From assembly GCA_047967505.1 (NCBI GenBank), contig CM106540.1: DNA of 64,000 bases. One strand, written 5' to 3'. The DNA is from Dipteris shenzhenensis (lineage: Eukaryota > Polypodiophyta > Polypodiopsida > Gleicheniales). The first letter of the stretch is position 1; every line of letters starts with the position of its first letter. Below are positions 45,476-56,069 of this stretch, in pieces. Both the position numbers and the translations under genes were made by a program. Under the pieces are notes generated by a model. That model did not search any database, had not been told where the DNA came from, and saw nothing but the letters and a program-made list of their open reading frames with translations.

Positions 45476-45718
45476 GCGCGTCTATCAGTGCATTTAAAAA
45501 CGTGTTTATATCCGCGTCTGTCTATTCGACTTGCGTCTATACGCGCGTCTATAAAAGCGTTTATAAGCGCGTTTATTTATGCGTCTTTGTGCGCGTCTAT
45601 ACGCGCGTAAGTAAGATATATAGACGTGCAATTAGACGCGGGTCTCCAGACACGCAAATAGACGCGCCCGTAAGTTTTTTTTTTAGTTCATGAAACGCGT
45701 CTGTGCGCGCGTCTATTG
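45476..45718. repeat. CGCGTCTA/TAGACGCG motif array 3
   Basis: About a dozen motif copies lie 300 bases after the stop codon of the 43.7-kb gene. They include overlapping inverted pairs such as ACGCGCGTCTA. The last motif at about 45709-45716 probably lies near one end of the element; no CACTA terminus is evident. Confidence 0.8.
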
Positions 45719-48600
45719 GTGCTTTGTCTTGTTGTGAAAACTTTAAGACAACACGTATAAGCTTCAAAGGCCTCCCAATAAGAAAACCACATTCGCATAT
45801 GTAATAGGGATGAAACCCTATGACTTTCGGTTAAGGGGGGATGGTTGCCTATTTGTCTGCCACAACATTTGAGCTGGCATTGAGCATAGATGTTTGGTGA
45901 TGGTGTAACTACAACCTTCACAAAACTTACAATGAGAGACTGTGAATGTTGAACGGGTCAGTTGGTATTCTGTCTTTCTAAGCATGTATGATTTCTTGGA
46001 TTTATCTGTTCTGCACATTATTCAATCTTGGGTCAATCAGTGTTCTATCTTTCTAAGCATGTCTGATTTCTTAGGTTTATCTAGGGTCAATCGGTGATTT
46101 GTCTTTCTAAGCATGTTTGATTTCTTAGATTTTTATTTTGCACACCACACTATTCAATGTTCTTTTAATGGTAGGCAGCCTAGGGATATGTTTGGGTTTT
46201 CTCACACCCCCTTGAGCCACTTGTCATGAATATTCTAAGCCCTTAATTTTGTTTGATGTAAAAGTCAAGCTTTTGACCAAAGCACTAAAAGCATATAGGT
46301 GCTTTTCACAATAAAAAGACTATATAAACGTTTTAAACGTATTCGATTTGAAGAGATGGTCTGCTTGATTTGCAAGTTTGGGCTTATTGGCATGTGAAGA
46401 TTTGGAGAGCCTTGCGATGACCTTATGCTTTACTCTGATAAGCTCGACTTACTACAGTGATCAAACCCCCATTTTCATGAGGTTAAAGAGGCACGTAACA
46501 CTGGCTACGTGCAGAGTGAGAATGTTACGTGCTCTACTTCAAACTTCCTCTAATGATAGTTGTCTTTTTGTGATGTCCAGAGTCTACTGAATGATTTGAG
46601 AATGTTGAAATCATCCTGCTCAAGGACACATGCAGATTCTCTCAGGGTCACATTGACAAGTTTTCAGATATTGCCTCTCGGCATTCGACTATGATTATGA
46701 CTATTGACATTTAGGTAATATGCCAGTTTCTTATCCATTCGCAAGACTTATCCTTGGCGCTAATATTCTCAGCGTTTATATTCTCGGCATTATCTTGACA
46801 CCCAGGGAAGGGCCTATTCCCTCGAATTATTACTCTTTGGGGGAGGACTATGATTACGACTATTGACATTTAGGTAATATGCCAGTTTCTTATCCATTCG
46901 CAAGACTTATCCTCGGCGCTAATATTCTCAGCGTTTATATTCTCGGCATTATCTTGACACCCAGGGAAGGGCCTATTCCCTCGAATTATTACTCTTTGGG
47001 GGAGGAAGCACGTCGCCTCCCTGCCCACACTATGTGGTTATAATAATTACATATTATATATTATAACATAAATATTTTCAATTACTAGTCCATTTAAAAT
47101 TTCTTGTTTTTAATCTGAATCCTTACAACATTCCTCTTGTTTAATGCATGTTATCGATGCGAGGGACCAAGGAAATCCAAGATGGATGCAAGATTGAAGG
47201 ATGACTACACCTTTATGCATATGGTTTTAGACAATATTGTAAAAACTCCAACAAGGATCAGTTATTGTATCGCCTTATTCATGTATTTGTTGGACTTCAA
47301 CTTCCAAAATATGAATCGCAAAATCAATAATAAATCACCACCCCTGACATTTGCAGAGAGGATCGGGTCCTAACAAACCCTGTGTTTCGTCTCATGTCCG
47401 CGATTTTACTCTCTCTCTCTTTTTCTTAAAGAATTGATAAAATAGAAAGATTGAGCTTCAATTTCGAGTTACTACTTACTAGCTCTAGGATGGAAACACT
47501 CCCTGGCGCAAATCGAGTTGCCCAAAAGAGATGTTGACAATGTACATTGACCCGTGTATCAAAAGTTGGATCACACACCAAGCTTCACCAAGAGTTAAGC
47601 TGTTTACGTTGCGTTACCAAGTACCCTTCCCCAATTTGGCAATGCCGACTACATTCGCGGCTGCAATATAGTGGTATGATGATGGACAGCAAGTTGAGAT
47701 TGGCAGCGCACAACAAAGATAGAACGTCTTATTCGAAAGAAAGACGTATCAAATCTTTCATACCACATGGATTGCCTCTTTCCAAAGTGCCAACGCTTTC
47801 GTTTAAATAGGTTCTTGTCAACCAAATTGCACACATCGCTTGTCCTTTCATTCCAGTCGCAAGCGGCGAAGTAAGAAAAATGAAGGCTCGTGTCTGATGT
47901 CAAGAGGACGGAGTTGTAACTATGGCTCGATTGTAATAACTTACCAAGAGCCATTGGCGTATGACGGACTGTGCGCTACTTGTGTTCTCGTCATCGTTAA
48001 CAATATTTGGAATTGCCATTCATGATCTCATTTTTCTCATTTCAAGTTTGGAACTTGCAAGGCAAACAAAGTATCTTTCCCGCTTCCTATTACCATGGTG
48101 AATAACAAGGTGGCAAACTAGTAAATGTCCCCACTGAAATACAGGAGGGGCATTTAGCGATGGCAACTTACGTGCTTTGCCACGATAGCCACAATTGCCA
48201 ATTCTTATATCGTGCTAAAGTGTCACTTCATTCCAAAAGCCCCTACCAGTAGAAGCAGGGGGAAAAAGAGCCCAGCGTAGAGGCTGCGAGTATGTTTATA
48301 CTATGCTTTTCTTAAAGTATGTACAAGTCAAGTGTCTGCAGAGCGATGGAGCAAAAAAGTTGCCAGAACGGCAGTTACAACAAACTCCGTCGCCTGCCTG
48401 TAAGCTACGTCCAGATTGTTCCCCTCCTAGAGGCATGTCATGTAACATCAAGCATAACTAGCAGAGAAAGCGGAGGCCGCCTTCGAAAAACCTGATGGGT
48501 TGAAGCTACCCCAATCCAAGTACTGTTCACAGCCAGGAAAGGGTTCAAAAAAGGGAATTGCTAGCGCGCCCGGACACCCTTACAAGATTCGTCAGTTGAG
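45719..48600. other. Intergenic stretch with local duplications, no gene supported
   Basis: A phrase 'tctttctaagcatgt(a/c/t)tgatttctt' occurs three times (about 45972, 46048 and 46103) with flanking 'ggtcaatc(a/g)gtg'. A 159-bp tandem duplication follows at 46688-47005. Small frames at 47137-47373 and 47649-47954 have no domain and I do not support them as genes. Confidence 0.5.
46688..47005. repeat. Recent 159-bp tandem duplication
   Basis: 46688-46846 and 46847-47005 are the same 159 bases with only two differences that I can see (gattatgac/gattacgac and atccttggc/atcctcggc). The unit contains an internal 'atattctc(a/g)gcgttt' and 'atattctcggcattat' echo. Its junction is 'gggggagga'. Confidence 0.95.
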
Positions 48601-48654
48601 TCTGGCGAAACTCCCATATCCAGGTCGCCTTCAATTGTTCGGTCGGAGGCTCTA

Positions 48655-48951
48655 CTGTACAGAGTCCCAATGAGGTCTTCCTTTCATGCCCAGTGGTGAG
48701 GGGATCACAGGCTTGGAATTGCCGCAAGCGTTTCTGATTTTCGCTGTCAAAGGCCAGTTTGCCAACCTCTTATTCCTTGGGACCTCCAAGATGTCCATGG
48801 CAAGGATTTCATCTCTTGCCCGGAGCTTCGTGACCTGCCTGTGCAGACCTGTTGATGCGTACCCAAGGTTCAGGGCGGAAGGGCCGTTCCTGTGAAGCTC
48901 CCTCGAAATAATCGTATTTGGGGATCCAGAGTTCTTGGTCTTAGTCTCCAT
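48655..48951 (-). CDS. Small unidentified gene with 5'UTR intron (98 residues)
   Basis: The minus-strand frame starts METKTKNSGSP and stops with TAG after 'WDSVQ'. The composition is ordinary (basic, no repeats, no signal peptide or membrane segment), and I recognise no domain. The reason to believe it is the gene-like context. Upstream on the minus strand is a TATA-like CTATATATG (about 49125-49133), then a leader exon ending CTTCTG|GTGAGC at 49052/49051, an 85-base intron, and a strong acceptor 'ttttgcttgcag' ending at 48967, 16 bases before the ATG. It may instead be the first part of a longer gene or a non-coding transcript with a chance frame. Confidence 0.4.
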
Positions 48952-49124
48952 ATTTTAAACTCGGTCCTGCAAGCAAAATAAAAAGGTTAGCCAGCGAAAC
49001 AAAGAGCTGGAGAGTAACAAGGAAGCAGGCGCTGAGTCTTTCCGAGCTCACCAGAAGAAAGCAGTGTAGTAAAGCGTGTGTAGTAGGCAAATGCTGTAGG
49101 ATTGCAGGCTCGAGATGACTCTAA

Positions 49125-49133
49125 CATATATAG
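49125..49133 (-). promoter_or_regulatory. TATA-like box of the small gene
   Basis: CTATATATG on the minus strand lies about 75 bases before the proposed leader splice donor and about 175 bases before the ATG. Spacing is compatible with a start site near 49100. Confidence 0.35.
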
Positions 49134-49689
49134 AGAAAACTTTACAGAACGGGGAAGACGATTAAGGCGACAGGCCAAGCTGGTTGAGGATTCCAAGATA
49201 AGAGTGGGAGGCTACTATCTACGAGATGGAGATCGTGGCAGATTCGCGCAATGGTGCGAGATTTGAAAAACGATGAAGCAGTTAGTTGTGCATGATGCTT
49301 TGAATCTTCATAATCTCATCTCGAGGTTCATGATACATGCGTTTCTTGAAAGCTAAACCCACGACGGTTGCAAATTTCCCAAGTCACATTTTGCATGGGA
49401 TTGGATGCAGGTTTGCGTGCAGGCCAAGGATGAAAACAAAGCAAATTGAGACTGATCTTGATGAGATTGGCAAAGCTGCTCGATCCTTGTTACGATGTAT
49501 AAATGCTGAAAACCAACAAAATTGTTGGCCGAACGACGTATGATGCTCTCAAATAAGCGACAAATAACCTGCCGTCTCGATTGATAAATATTTCGATAAC
49601 CTTTGCGGTCCATCCCTTTCCACCTGTTTTTATTTCTTAAATCTCTCAAATTCCAATGCTTTGCAATTCATACCCTTTCCACGTGTTTT

Positions 49690-49880
49690 TGATGCTCCCT
49701 CTCTCTCTCCCCCTTTTCAATGTCCTATGAGGTTTACAATCCCATCAAGGCCCGAGTGGGTCTCCATGTTTGGAGCTTCTTCCTAATATCGGCTCTCTCT
49801 CTCTCTCTCTCTTCTCCTCTGAGGTTTACACCCCCATCAAGGCTTGAGTGGGTCTCTGAGCTTCTTCTTAACACTAGTTT
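49690..49880. repeat. Tandem duplication with CT tracts
   Basis: Two units of about 95 bases each consist of a CTCTCT run, 'gaggtttaca', 'cccatcaaggc', 'gagtgggtct' and 'gagcttctt'. The second CT tract (49792-49812) is longer and purer than the first. Confidence 0.8.
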
Positions 49881-51242
49881 GATAGCATAATAGAACATCC
49901 TTTTGAGGTTTTGGAAAAAAAATCACAACTTAATGTAAATGTGTTTTTTGGAGATTTCCTCTCTTGAGCTTAAGGTAGATTCATAGGACTATTTTCTAAA
50001 AATATAAGGAGCACAAAAAACCATTACATATGATTACAAAAGGCTCACAAATGTATGGTAACATAGTGTTTCATCTAAATAGTACTCTGATTTGAAATTT
50101 TATCTAGCATGCCTGAAAATAAAATCGATTTCAATGAGCTAGCAGTTTTTACAAAGTGTTTATAAGTATATCAAGCACCTAAGAGTGACAAAACTTTGTT
50201 AAAAAAGTATTTTGCAAGGTTGATTTAGCAATTGACAAGAGTGGTTAGCCAAATGGGTTGCATTCTAAGTCACACTTCATAAATAAACATATTTATATAC
50301 GACATATAATAGCCATAAAGTGTCATATCTTAACTATACCAATGTTCTATCATAACGAAAACTTACATCACAATAAAGGCTAAAACTAAAAGAGATTAAG
50401 TGCTCCTAATCTCAATTACCAAAACATGTTTCGCATTAAATCTCGCTTTTATGGTTTTGAATTATCCCGTATATAAGTGTTTTGTATACAAATTTTTTAA
50501 ATTGGTATCACTCATTCATGATTAGAGACACTCTTTAAGTATAATTTAAACATTTCAAAGTTCTTATGATATCCTTTAACCCTTGCCTTTTGAATTTAGC
50601 ATGAATTACAACATAATGAACAATTAAAATAAGGTTTGAATTTGGAATTCTACATGATATTAGGCCCCTTAAAAACTCATGCTACTCTATAATATCGCAT
50701 TAAAGACATATACAAAGTATGGTTGAGTTTGAAACTGGTTAGACACGTTAAAGAATTTTCAAAATATCAAAATTTACCTTACTGCTATCAGCATTCCCAA
50801 AAATTACATTTGAGGCCATACCATAGATCATAATAAGTATGATAATCTACCTCCAAAGCAATCTAAGCATATGTGTTATAATAATTGTCCTTAGACTCTA
50901 GGGCTTACAAACTCTGAAAAACTCATTCTAATTAAAATGTATGGCCATTTTATCTAAACCTAAGAAAATAACTTGTAATTTCGGTGTTAGGTTGACCTAA
51001 AAACTTAAGGTAGAACTCAAACAAGTTCCAATCCATAAGAATTCCACGTTTTTCTCAGCATATAAGCTACTATGGCAAATAATCAAAACCGCAAAATACC
51101 TTATTTATGCATTTGAATAATTCTAGAAAGTTGCTAAGTCAACAGGACATAAAAGTGTCCTAAGACATTTTTATGTCCTTCTACCAAACTAGTGTTAAAA
51201 TAGGTGTGTGTTTTCTATTCTTCTATCATTTGCCGAATACGT
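49881..51242. other. AT-rich stretch, no gene seen
   Basis: It is uniformly AT-rich with only very short frames on both strands. I see no repeats of note, no splice structure and no RNA gene. Confidence 0.6.
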
Positions 51243-51830
51243 AGGTTTTGAGGATTTTTGTCACCTACAAATATATTGGTGTCCTCATTATTGTGGTATA
51301 TGTGTAACTTAGGACCTCAGATCATATTCTGTGTAACTTTTTGTCACCTACAGATATATTGCTGTCCTCATTGTTGTGGTATATGTGTAGCTTAGGTACT
51401 CAAATCATATTCTAGTAAGTGGCATAGGCTCAAGTGTGTAAACTAGATGTTGTGCATGTTTGCATGGCAAGATCATTCATCAACTTGGTTGGGGTAATGA
51501 ATGCTTTCACCTCCATTGGGAGTTTAAGGTTCAGAAGGAGGTACCAAGGTTGGGAGGGGGTTCCATGATTTAGAATAGAGTAAACGGTGGAGAACTCATC
51601 TCCCTCATAGATCTTGGAAAATAAGGGTTGAGGACTAGTCTAGGAGCATAAGGGTTCATAGGAGTGGGAGAGAAGGGTTGTGTAAGAGTAGAGGAGTGGC
51701 AAGGTTGGAGAAGGGGGGAGTAGGAGAAATGGGTAAGACATGCTATTCGACATTGATAGTGTAACGAGTATGGACACTTGGAGACAATTACACAAGAACA
51801 CCAAAGTTGAACCTGAGAACTCCAATAAAG
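51243..51830 (-). mobile_element. Gypsy LTR fragment, minus orientation
   Basis: Read on the minus strand it shows, from 51830 downward, 'tggtgttcttgtgtaattg', the 'ctactcccccttctccaacc' CTCC-rich part, 'tctatgagggagatgagttctc', an 'aaccttgg' block and 'cacttgagcctatgcc'. It ends with two successive copies of the late-LTR segment 'aatatatctgtaggtgacaa' (51251-51336 and 51340-51414). The minisatellite, TATA box and the terminal CAACA are missing. It is an internally duplicated, degraded copy. Confidence 0.7.
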
Positions 51831-51879
51831 ACAAATACATTTGTTAGCTATAGTTCATGCTATGCCACTCCTACAGACC

Positions 51880-53016
51880 TTTGAGGAGTAGCTAACATCA
51901 ACCAATGCTCATCAGTAGAGGAACTTGTGCAAGCTAGGCTCACGCTAGTCTGCAAAGAGAAAGATATATAGGACTATCAGGACAAGCTTATAAAGATGCA
52001 ACAGACTCTGGTGGACTGCACTTTTTAGGTTGAGAAACTCACGAGGGAATGCCTCCTACTTAGAGAACAACTTGACATAAATTTATAGACAACCATTGCT
52101 CAAGCCCAAGTCTTGGAGCAGCAGGCCTCCCCTCAAGGTCATCGGTGGTTTACTACCTCTACTCCAAAATCCCTCAATCTTATCAACAAGGAATGACACC
52201 TCCACCATCCCCCCCTTGTAGCTGATGATCCCATCTTACCAAGAAAAAGATGTGTTGGAAGATTACTTGTCCTATCTTACCTCTAACTTGCCATATCTCG
52301 CCACTCTCTATGCTAATCTCCTAACCTTGAGCTGCTACTACCTTCTTAACCTTTCTTGAGTTCCAGTCAAATATTTTTTCCCTTCATTGCCTCTTTGCTC
52401 ATGCTTCTCACCACTTCCACCTTACTCAAAACTCTTAGACTTACCACCCCCTCACTCCTATCTTCTTTCCTTGTATTGCTAATCTTATCACCAAAGATTA
52501 CCAAGTTGCTCAATCCATTTGCTTAGTTCTCCCTCCACTCCCCTTATATACCCCTCCCACTATTAACCCCCTTCCATATTACTCACTTTTGTCCCTAGCT
52601 TCTCTCCATGTACCGCCATCACCTCTGACACCACATGAGATGCCATCAATAATAATGGACATGATCTTTGACTTTGAATATCAAAACCCGGATGATCCTA
52701 ATCACACTCACGTGCTCAATTCCACCGATGGGGATGATTATATGTAATTCCAATTCCAAGTAACCCCATTAAGCCTATTCTGGAATGAAAACTCGTGTTG
52801 GCAAATAGACCCTAAACAACTTCCTAGTCCACATTTGTTAGGATCAAATTACTGAAGCATGGAGTTGCAAGTTGAATCCCTAGGCTAACTAGAGATGACC
52901 CAAGCTCTTTGAAGAGGCCTTCTTAAATGAATACTCCATGCACCTCCATGCCACAAAATCCATCGCGAGTTCCATGTAGTACCACGCCGGTACCGTTGGG
53001 ATGCCAATATGTGCAC
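51880..53016 (+). pseudogene. Gypsy element 3' interior (coiled-coil frame remnant)
   Basis: A plus-strand frame with several stops reads EELVQARLTLVCKEKDI, then DYQDKLIKMQQTLVDC, VEKLTRECLLLREQLDIN and AQAQVLEQQASPQGH. It parallels the frame at the far right of the window (AQAQLTLIHKEEELQDY near 63950-64000), so this is the end of the same post-pol coiled-coil ORF. From 52140 the sequence is Pro/Ser/Leu-rich and heavily broken, then becomes the short segment 'aaaatccatcgcgagttcc' that also precedes the LTR at 55395. It marks the 3' interior of an element joined to the LTR at 53017. Confidence 0.55.
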
Positions 53017-54273
53017 TGTTGTCTCTATGCCAACGTGGACTTAGGTAGTACTAAATGTGTGTGTAGAATAGCATCAAAGCTCTGCTTGTACTTGCATAAG
53101 GCTAGGAATAATCTCTCTTAGGAATCTTAACATGCAAGTTCTACTCGCAACTCCTAAATGCATGTTCTACATGCGATTCCTACATGCAAGTCCTACATGC
53201 AAGTCCTACATGCGATTCCTACATGCATGTTCTACATGCAAGTCCTACATGCAATTCCTACATGCATGTTCTACATACGAGTTCTATAAGCAACTCCTAC
53301 ATGTAACATGCAACTCCTACATGCAACTTGCAACTCCTACATGCAACTTCTATATGCAAATTCTACATATAGAGAGAGAATGTCTTACAATTCCTACATG
53401 TAGAGAGAGAAGCTCTCCAACTTGTATAAATAGTAAATACCCCATAATGGAATGAAGCCCACACTCTTTGGGGCATTGTGTTGAGTTCTACTTTGGTATT
53501 CCAAGCAATTGTCTCCAAATGTCCATGCTCCCTTGCACTCCAAGTCCAAAAGCATGTCCTAACCTTGCAACTCCTCCTCCCCTCTCCTCCAACCTTGCAA
53601 CCCATCCTCTCCCTCTCCTCCTCCCTCCTCCTCCTCCCTCCTCTCCTCCTCCCTCTTCCTCCTCCTCCTCTCCCTCCTCCTCCTCCCTCCTCTCCTCCTC
53701 CCTCCTCTTCTCCTCCCTCTTCCTCCTCCTCCTCCTCCTTCTCCCTCCTCCTACTCCCTCTTCCTCCTCCTCCTCCTCCCTTCTCCTCCCTCCTCCTTGT
53801 CCCTATGCTCTTACACCTTCTTCCTCTCACACTCATATGCTCCCCCTAAACCCTTAGTCCCTCAACCCTTGACGTCCATGATCTCCGAGGGAGACGAGTT
53901 CTCCACCTTGTACTTTACCTTGAACCTTGGATCCTCCTTCTGAACCTTGAACCTCTTCTAAATCCTCGAACCTCGTTTTGAACATTGGAACCTCCTTCTG
54001 AAGCTTGAACCTCCCTCTAACCCTCAAACTCCTCCTAAACCCTTCAACCCTCAATGAAGGTGAAAGCCTTCATTCCCCCAATCATGATGACTTTGCTTAC
54101 CACACTTAAGCCTATGTCTCTCATCGAAATATGACCCGAGGTCCTAAGCTACAGTTATACAGTTATACTACAAACAACGACACCGATATATCTGTAGGTG
54201 ACAAAAAGCCTCAGAACCCTGCATACTGAGAATACCATGCTCTTCCTGCGGAAGTCGTGGGAAAGAGTCAATA
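53017..54273 (+). mobile_element. Full-length gypsy LTR (about 1.26 kb)
   Basis: This is the most complete copy of the family. It has the TGTTGTCTCTATG start, the conserved 'ataaggctaggaataat' block, 13-bp minisatellite (53130-53370), TATAAATA (53425-53432), 'ccccataatggaatgaagcc', CTCC-rich tract (53570-53800), 'gagacgagttctccacc', 'aaccttgg' phrases, 'cacacttaagcctatgtctctc' and 'gatatatctgtaggtgac'. It ends 'gaaagagtcaata', a decayed form of the CAACA terminus seen at 11405. It is followed directly by the primer site at 54276. Because coiled-coil 3' interior precedes it and a leader follows it, it stands between two interiors, as in a tandem or recombined array. Confidence 0.85.
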
Positions 54274-54275
54274 TT

Positions 54276-54294
54276 AGGCATCGCTGTCGGGGAG
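54276..54294 (+). other. Retrotransposon primer-binding site (tRNA-Asp type)
   Basis: AGGCATCGCTGTCGGGGAG is homologous to the minus-strand site at 11384-11402 and, allowing for changes, to the complement of the plant tRNA-Asp 3' end. It lies two bases beyond the LTR end. Confidence 0.7.
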
Positions 54295-55394
54295 ACTAGC
54301 GTCTCAAGTAACAAGTAAGCATACGCAAGTATGTGTAAAGAATGAACTACTACGAACTTTCACAAACATAACACTCAAGGGTAAGAAGATTTTTTTTTTA
54401 AAATCCAACTCTAGCCAAACATATCAACCCCAAGCACCAACCTTGGGTTACTACCTTAAGAAATTTTATTAATTTCTTAAAAAGAAGCCACTTGAAGGAA
54501 AAATCCAACCAGGTAATGGACACGATTGTGTAGAGCTCACAATTTTGAACATTTCGCCTTTTTTATAAAAGAGCGATCCGAGCTAACCATGAAAAGTTAT
54601 GGCCCGAGAAGAGTTTAGGGTTTGACCCTAACCCTACACCCATTCCTATAAAAACCCACTCCACCCCCTCATTCTTCTTCTTGCACATCTAGCCTCCATC
54701 CTCTTCCCCATTCCGAGCCCTATGCAAGACCCTCCTCCCTCTCCATCAACCACCACCCTACTCCCATCCTCACACAGTGAGTTATTTTGAGCCCTTTTGG
54801 CAACGATAACCTAGCCATCCACCCACTGTCCATTCACCCTCAACAATCCTGTTACATCGAGCAAGACTAGGAGAGCATTGCAGGTGACCATCTCCTCCTC
54901 CCTTTGAATTTTTGTCAAAGTTTTCCATCTTTCAAGTTTCCAACCCCCCCCCTTCCACCCCCCTATCCCCTCCACCCCCCTCCACCACCTCCCCCTTCCA
55001 CCCCCCCCCCATCCCCTCTACCCCCCCCTCCTTCCACCCCTGCCATCCCCTCCACCTCCCTCCACTGCCCCCCACCCCCCCTCTCTTCAACCCCCCCCTC
55101 CCTTCCACCCCCCTCCACGCCCCCCCCCTCCCTCCATTTCCCCCCCCTCCACCTCCACCTCCCCCATCCCCACCCCCCACCCCTCCATTTCCCCCCCTCC
55201 ATCCCCACCCTACACCTCCACCCCCTTCCACCCCCCCTCCCTCCCTCCCTTCCAACCCCCTCCATTTCCTCCCCCCATCCCCACCCACCTCCCCCACCCT
55301 CCATCCCCCCCCCCCCCTCCCCAAGTTCCTACAAAATCCATCGCAAGTTCCATGTAGTACCATGCTGGTACCGTTAAGATGCCAATATGTGCAC
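54295..55394 (+). mobile_element. Gypsy leader with pyrimidine tract, truncated
   Basis: It matches the reverse complement of 10730-11380 closely up to about 54920, including 'cctataaaaacccact' at 54650, which looks like a second TATA element. Positions 54940-55325 are an almost pure C/T tract rich in CCCCCTCC and CCACCC. The tract ends at 'aaaatccatcgcaagttcc' (55333), the short 3'-interior segment that precedes the next LTR, so a large deletion has removed everything between. The 140-195-codon frames across the tract are compositional. Confidence 0.75.
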
Positions 55395-55905
55395 TGTTGT
55401 CTCTATGCCAACATGGACTTAGGTAGTAATCAATGTGTGTGTAGAGTAGCGTCAAAGCTCTGCTTGTATTTGCATAAGGCTAGGAATAATCTCTCTTAGG
55501 AATCCTCACCATGCAAGTTCTACTCGCAACTCCTACATGCTTGTTCTACATGTGATTCCTACATGCAAGTCCTACATGCAAGTCCTACATGCGATTCCTA
55601 CATGCATGTTCTACATGCAAGTCCTACATGCGATTCCTACATGCATGTTCTACATACGAGTTCTACAAGCAACTCCTACATGTAACATGCAACTCCTACA
55701 TGCAACTTGCAACTCCTACATGCAACTTCTATATGCAAATTCTACATGTAGAGAGAGAATGTCTTACAATTCCTGCATGCAGAGAGAGAAGCTCTCCAAC
55801 TTGTATAAATACCCCATAATGGAATGGAGCCCACACTCTTTGGGGCATTGTGTTGAGTTCTACTTTGGTATTCCAAGCAATTGTCTCCAAATGTGTCCAT
55901 GCTCC
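55395..55905 (+). mobile_element. Gypsy LTR, 5' part only
   Basis: It begins TGTTGTCTCTATG and agrees closely with 53017-53520 through the minisatellite, TATAAATA (55804-55811) and 'caagcaattgtctccaaatg'. It then jumps into CCCCCTCC tract instead of the CTCC-rich U5. The near identity of the two 5' halves suggests a recent duplication or recombination. Confidence 0.8.
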
Positions 55906-56021
55906 CTCCTACCCCCCCTCCACCACCTACATCCTTCCACCCCCCTCCACCCCCCACCCCCCCTTCCCCCCCCGCCCCACCCCCCCTCCCTCCACCCCCC
56001 GCCCCCCCCCCACATCTCTCA

Positions 56022-56069
<48 letters not shown>

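Noticed and set aside
53363-53857. Frames of 123-157 codons rich in Ser/Pro/Leu or Glu/Gly/Arg (also 4781-5156 and 6053-6450)
   Set aside because: They run through the CTCC-rich part of the LTR and are open in several frames on both strands for compositional reasons.
54904-55499. Proline-rich frames of up to 195 codons
   Set aside because: They are derived from the C/T tract of the gypsy leader.
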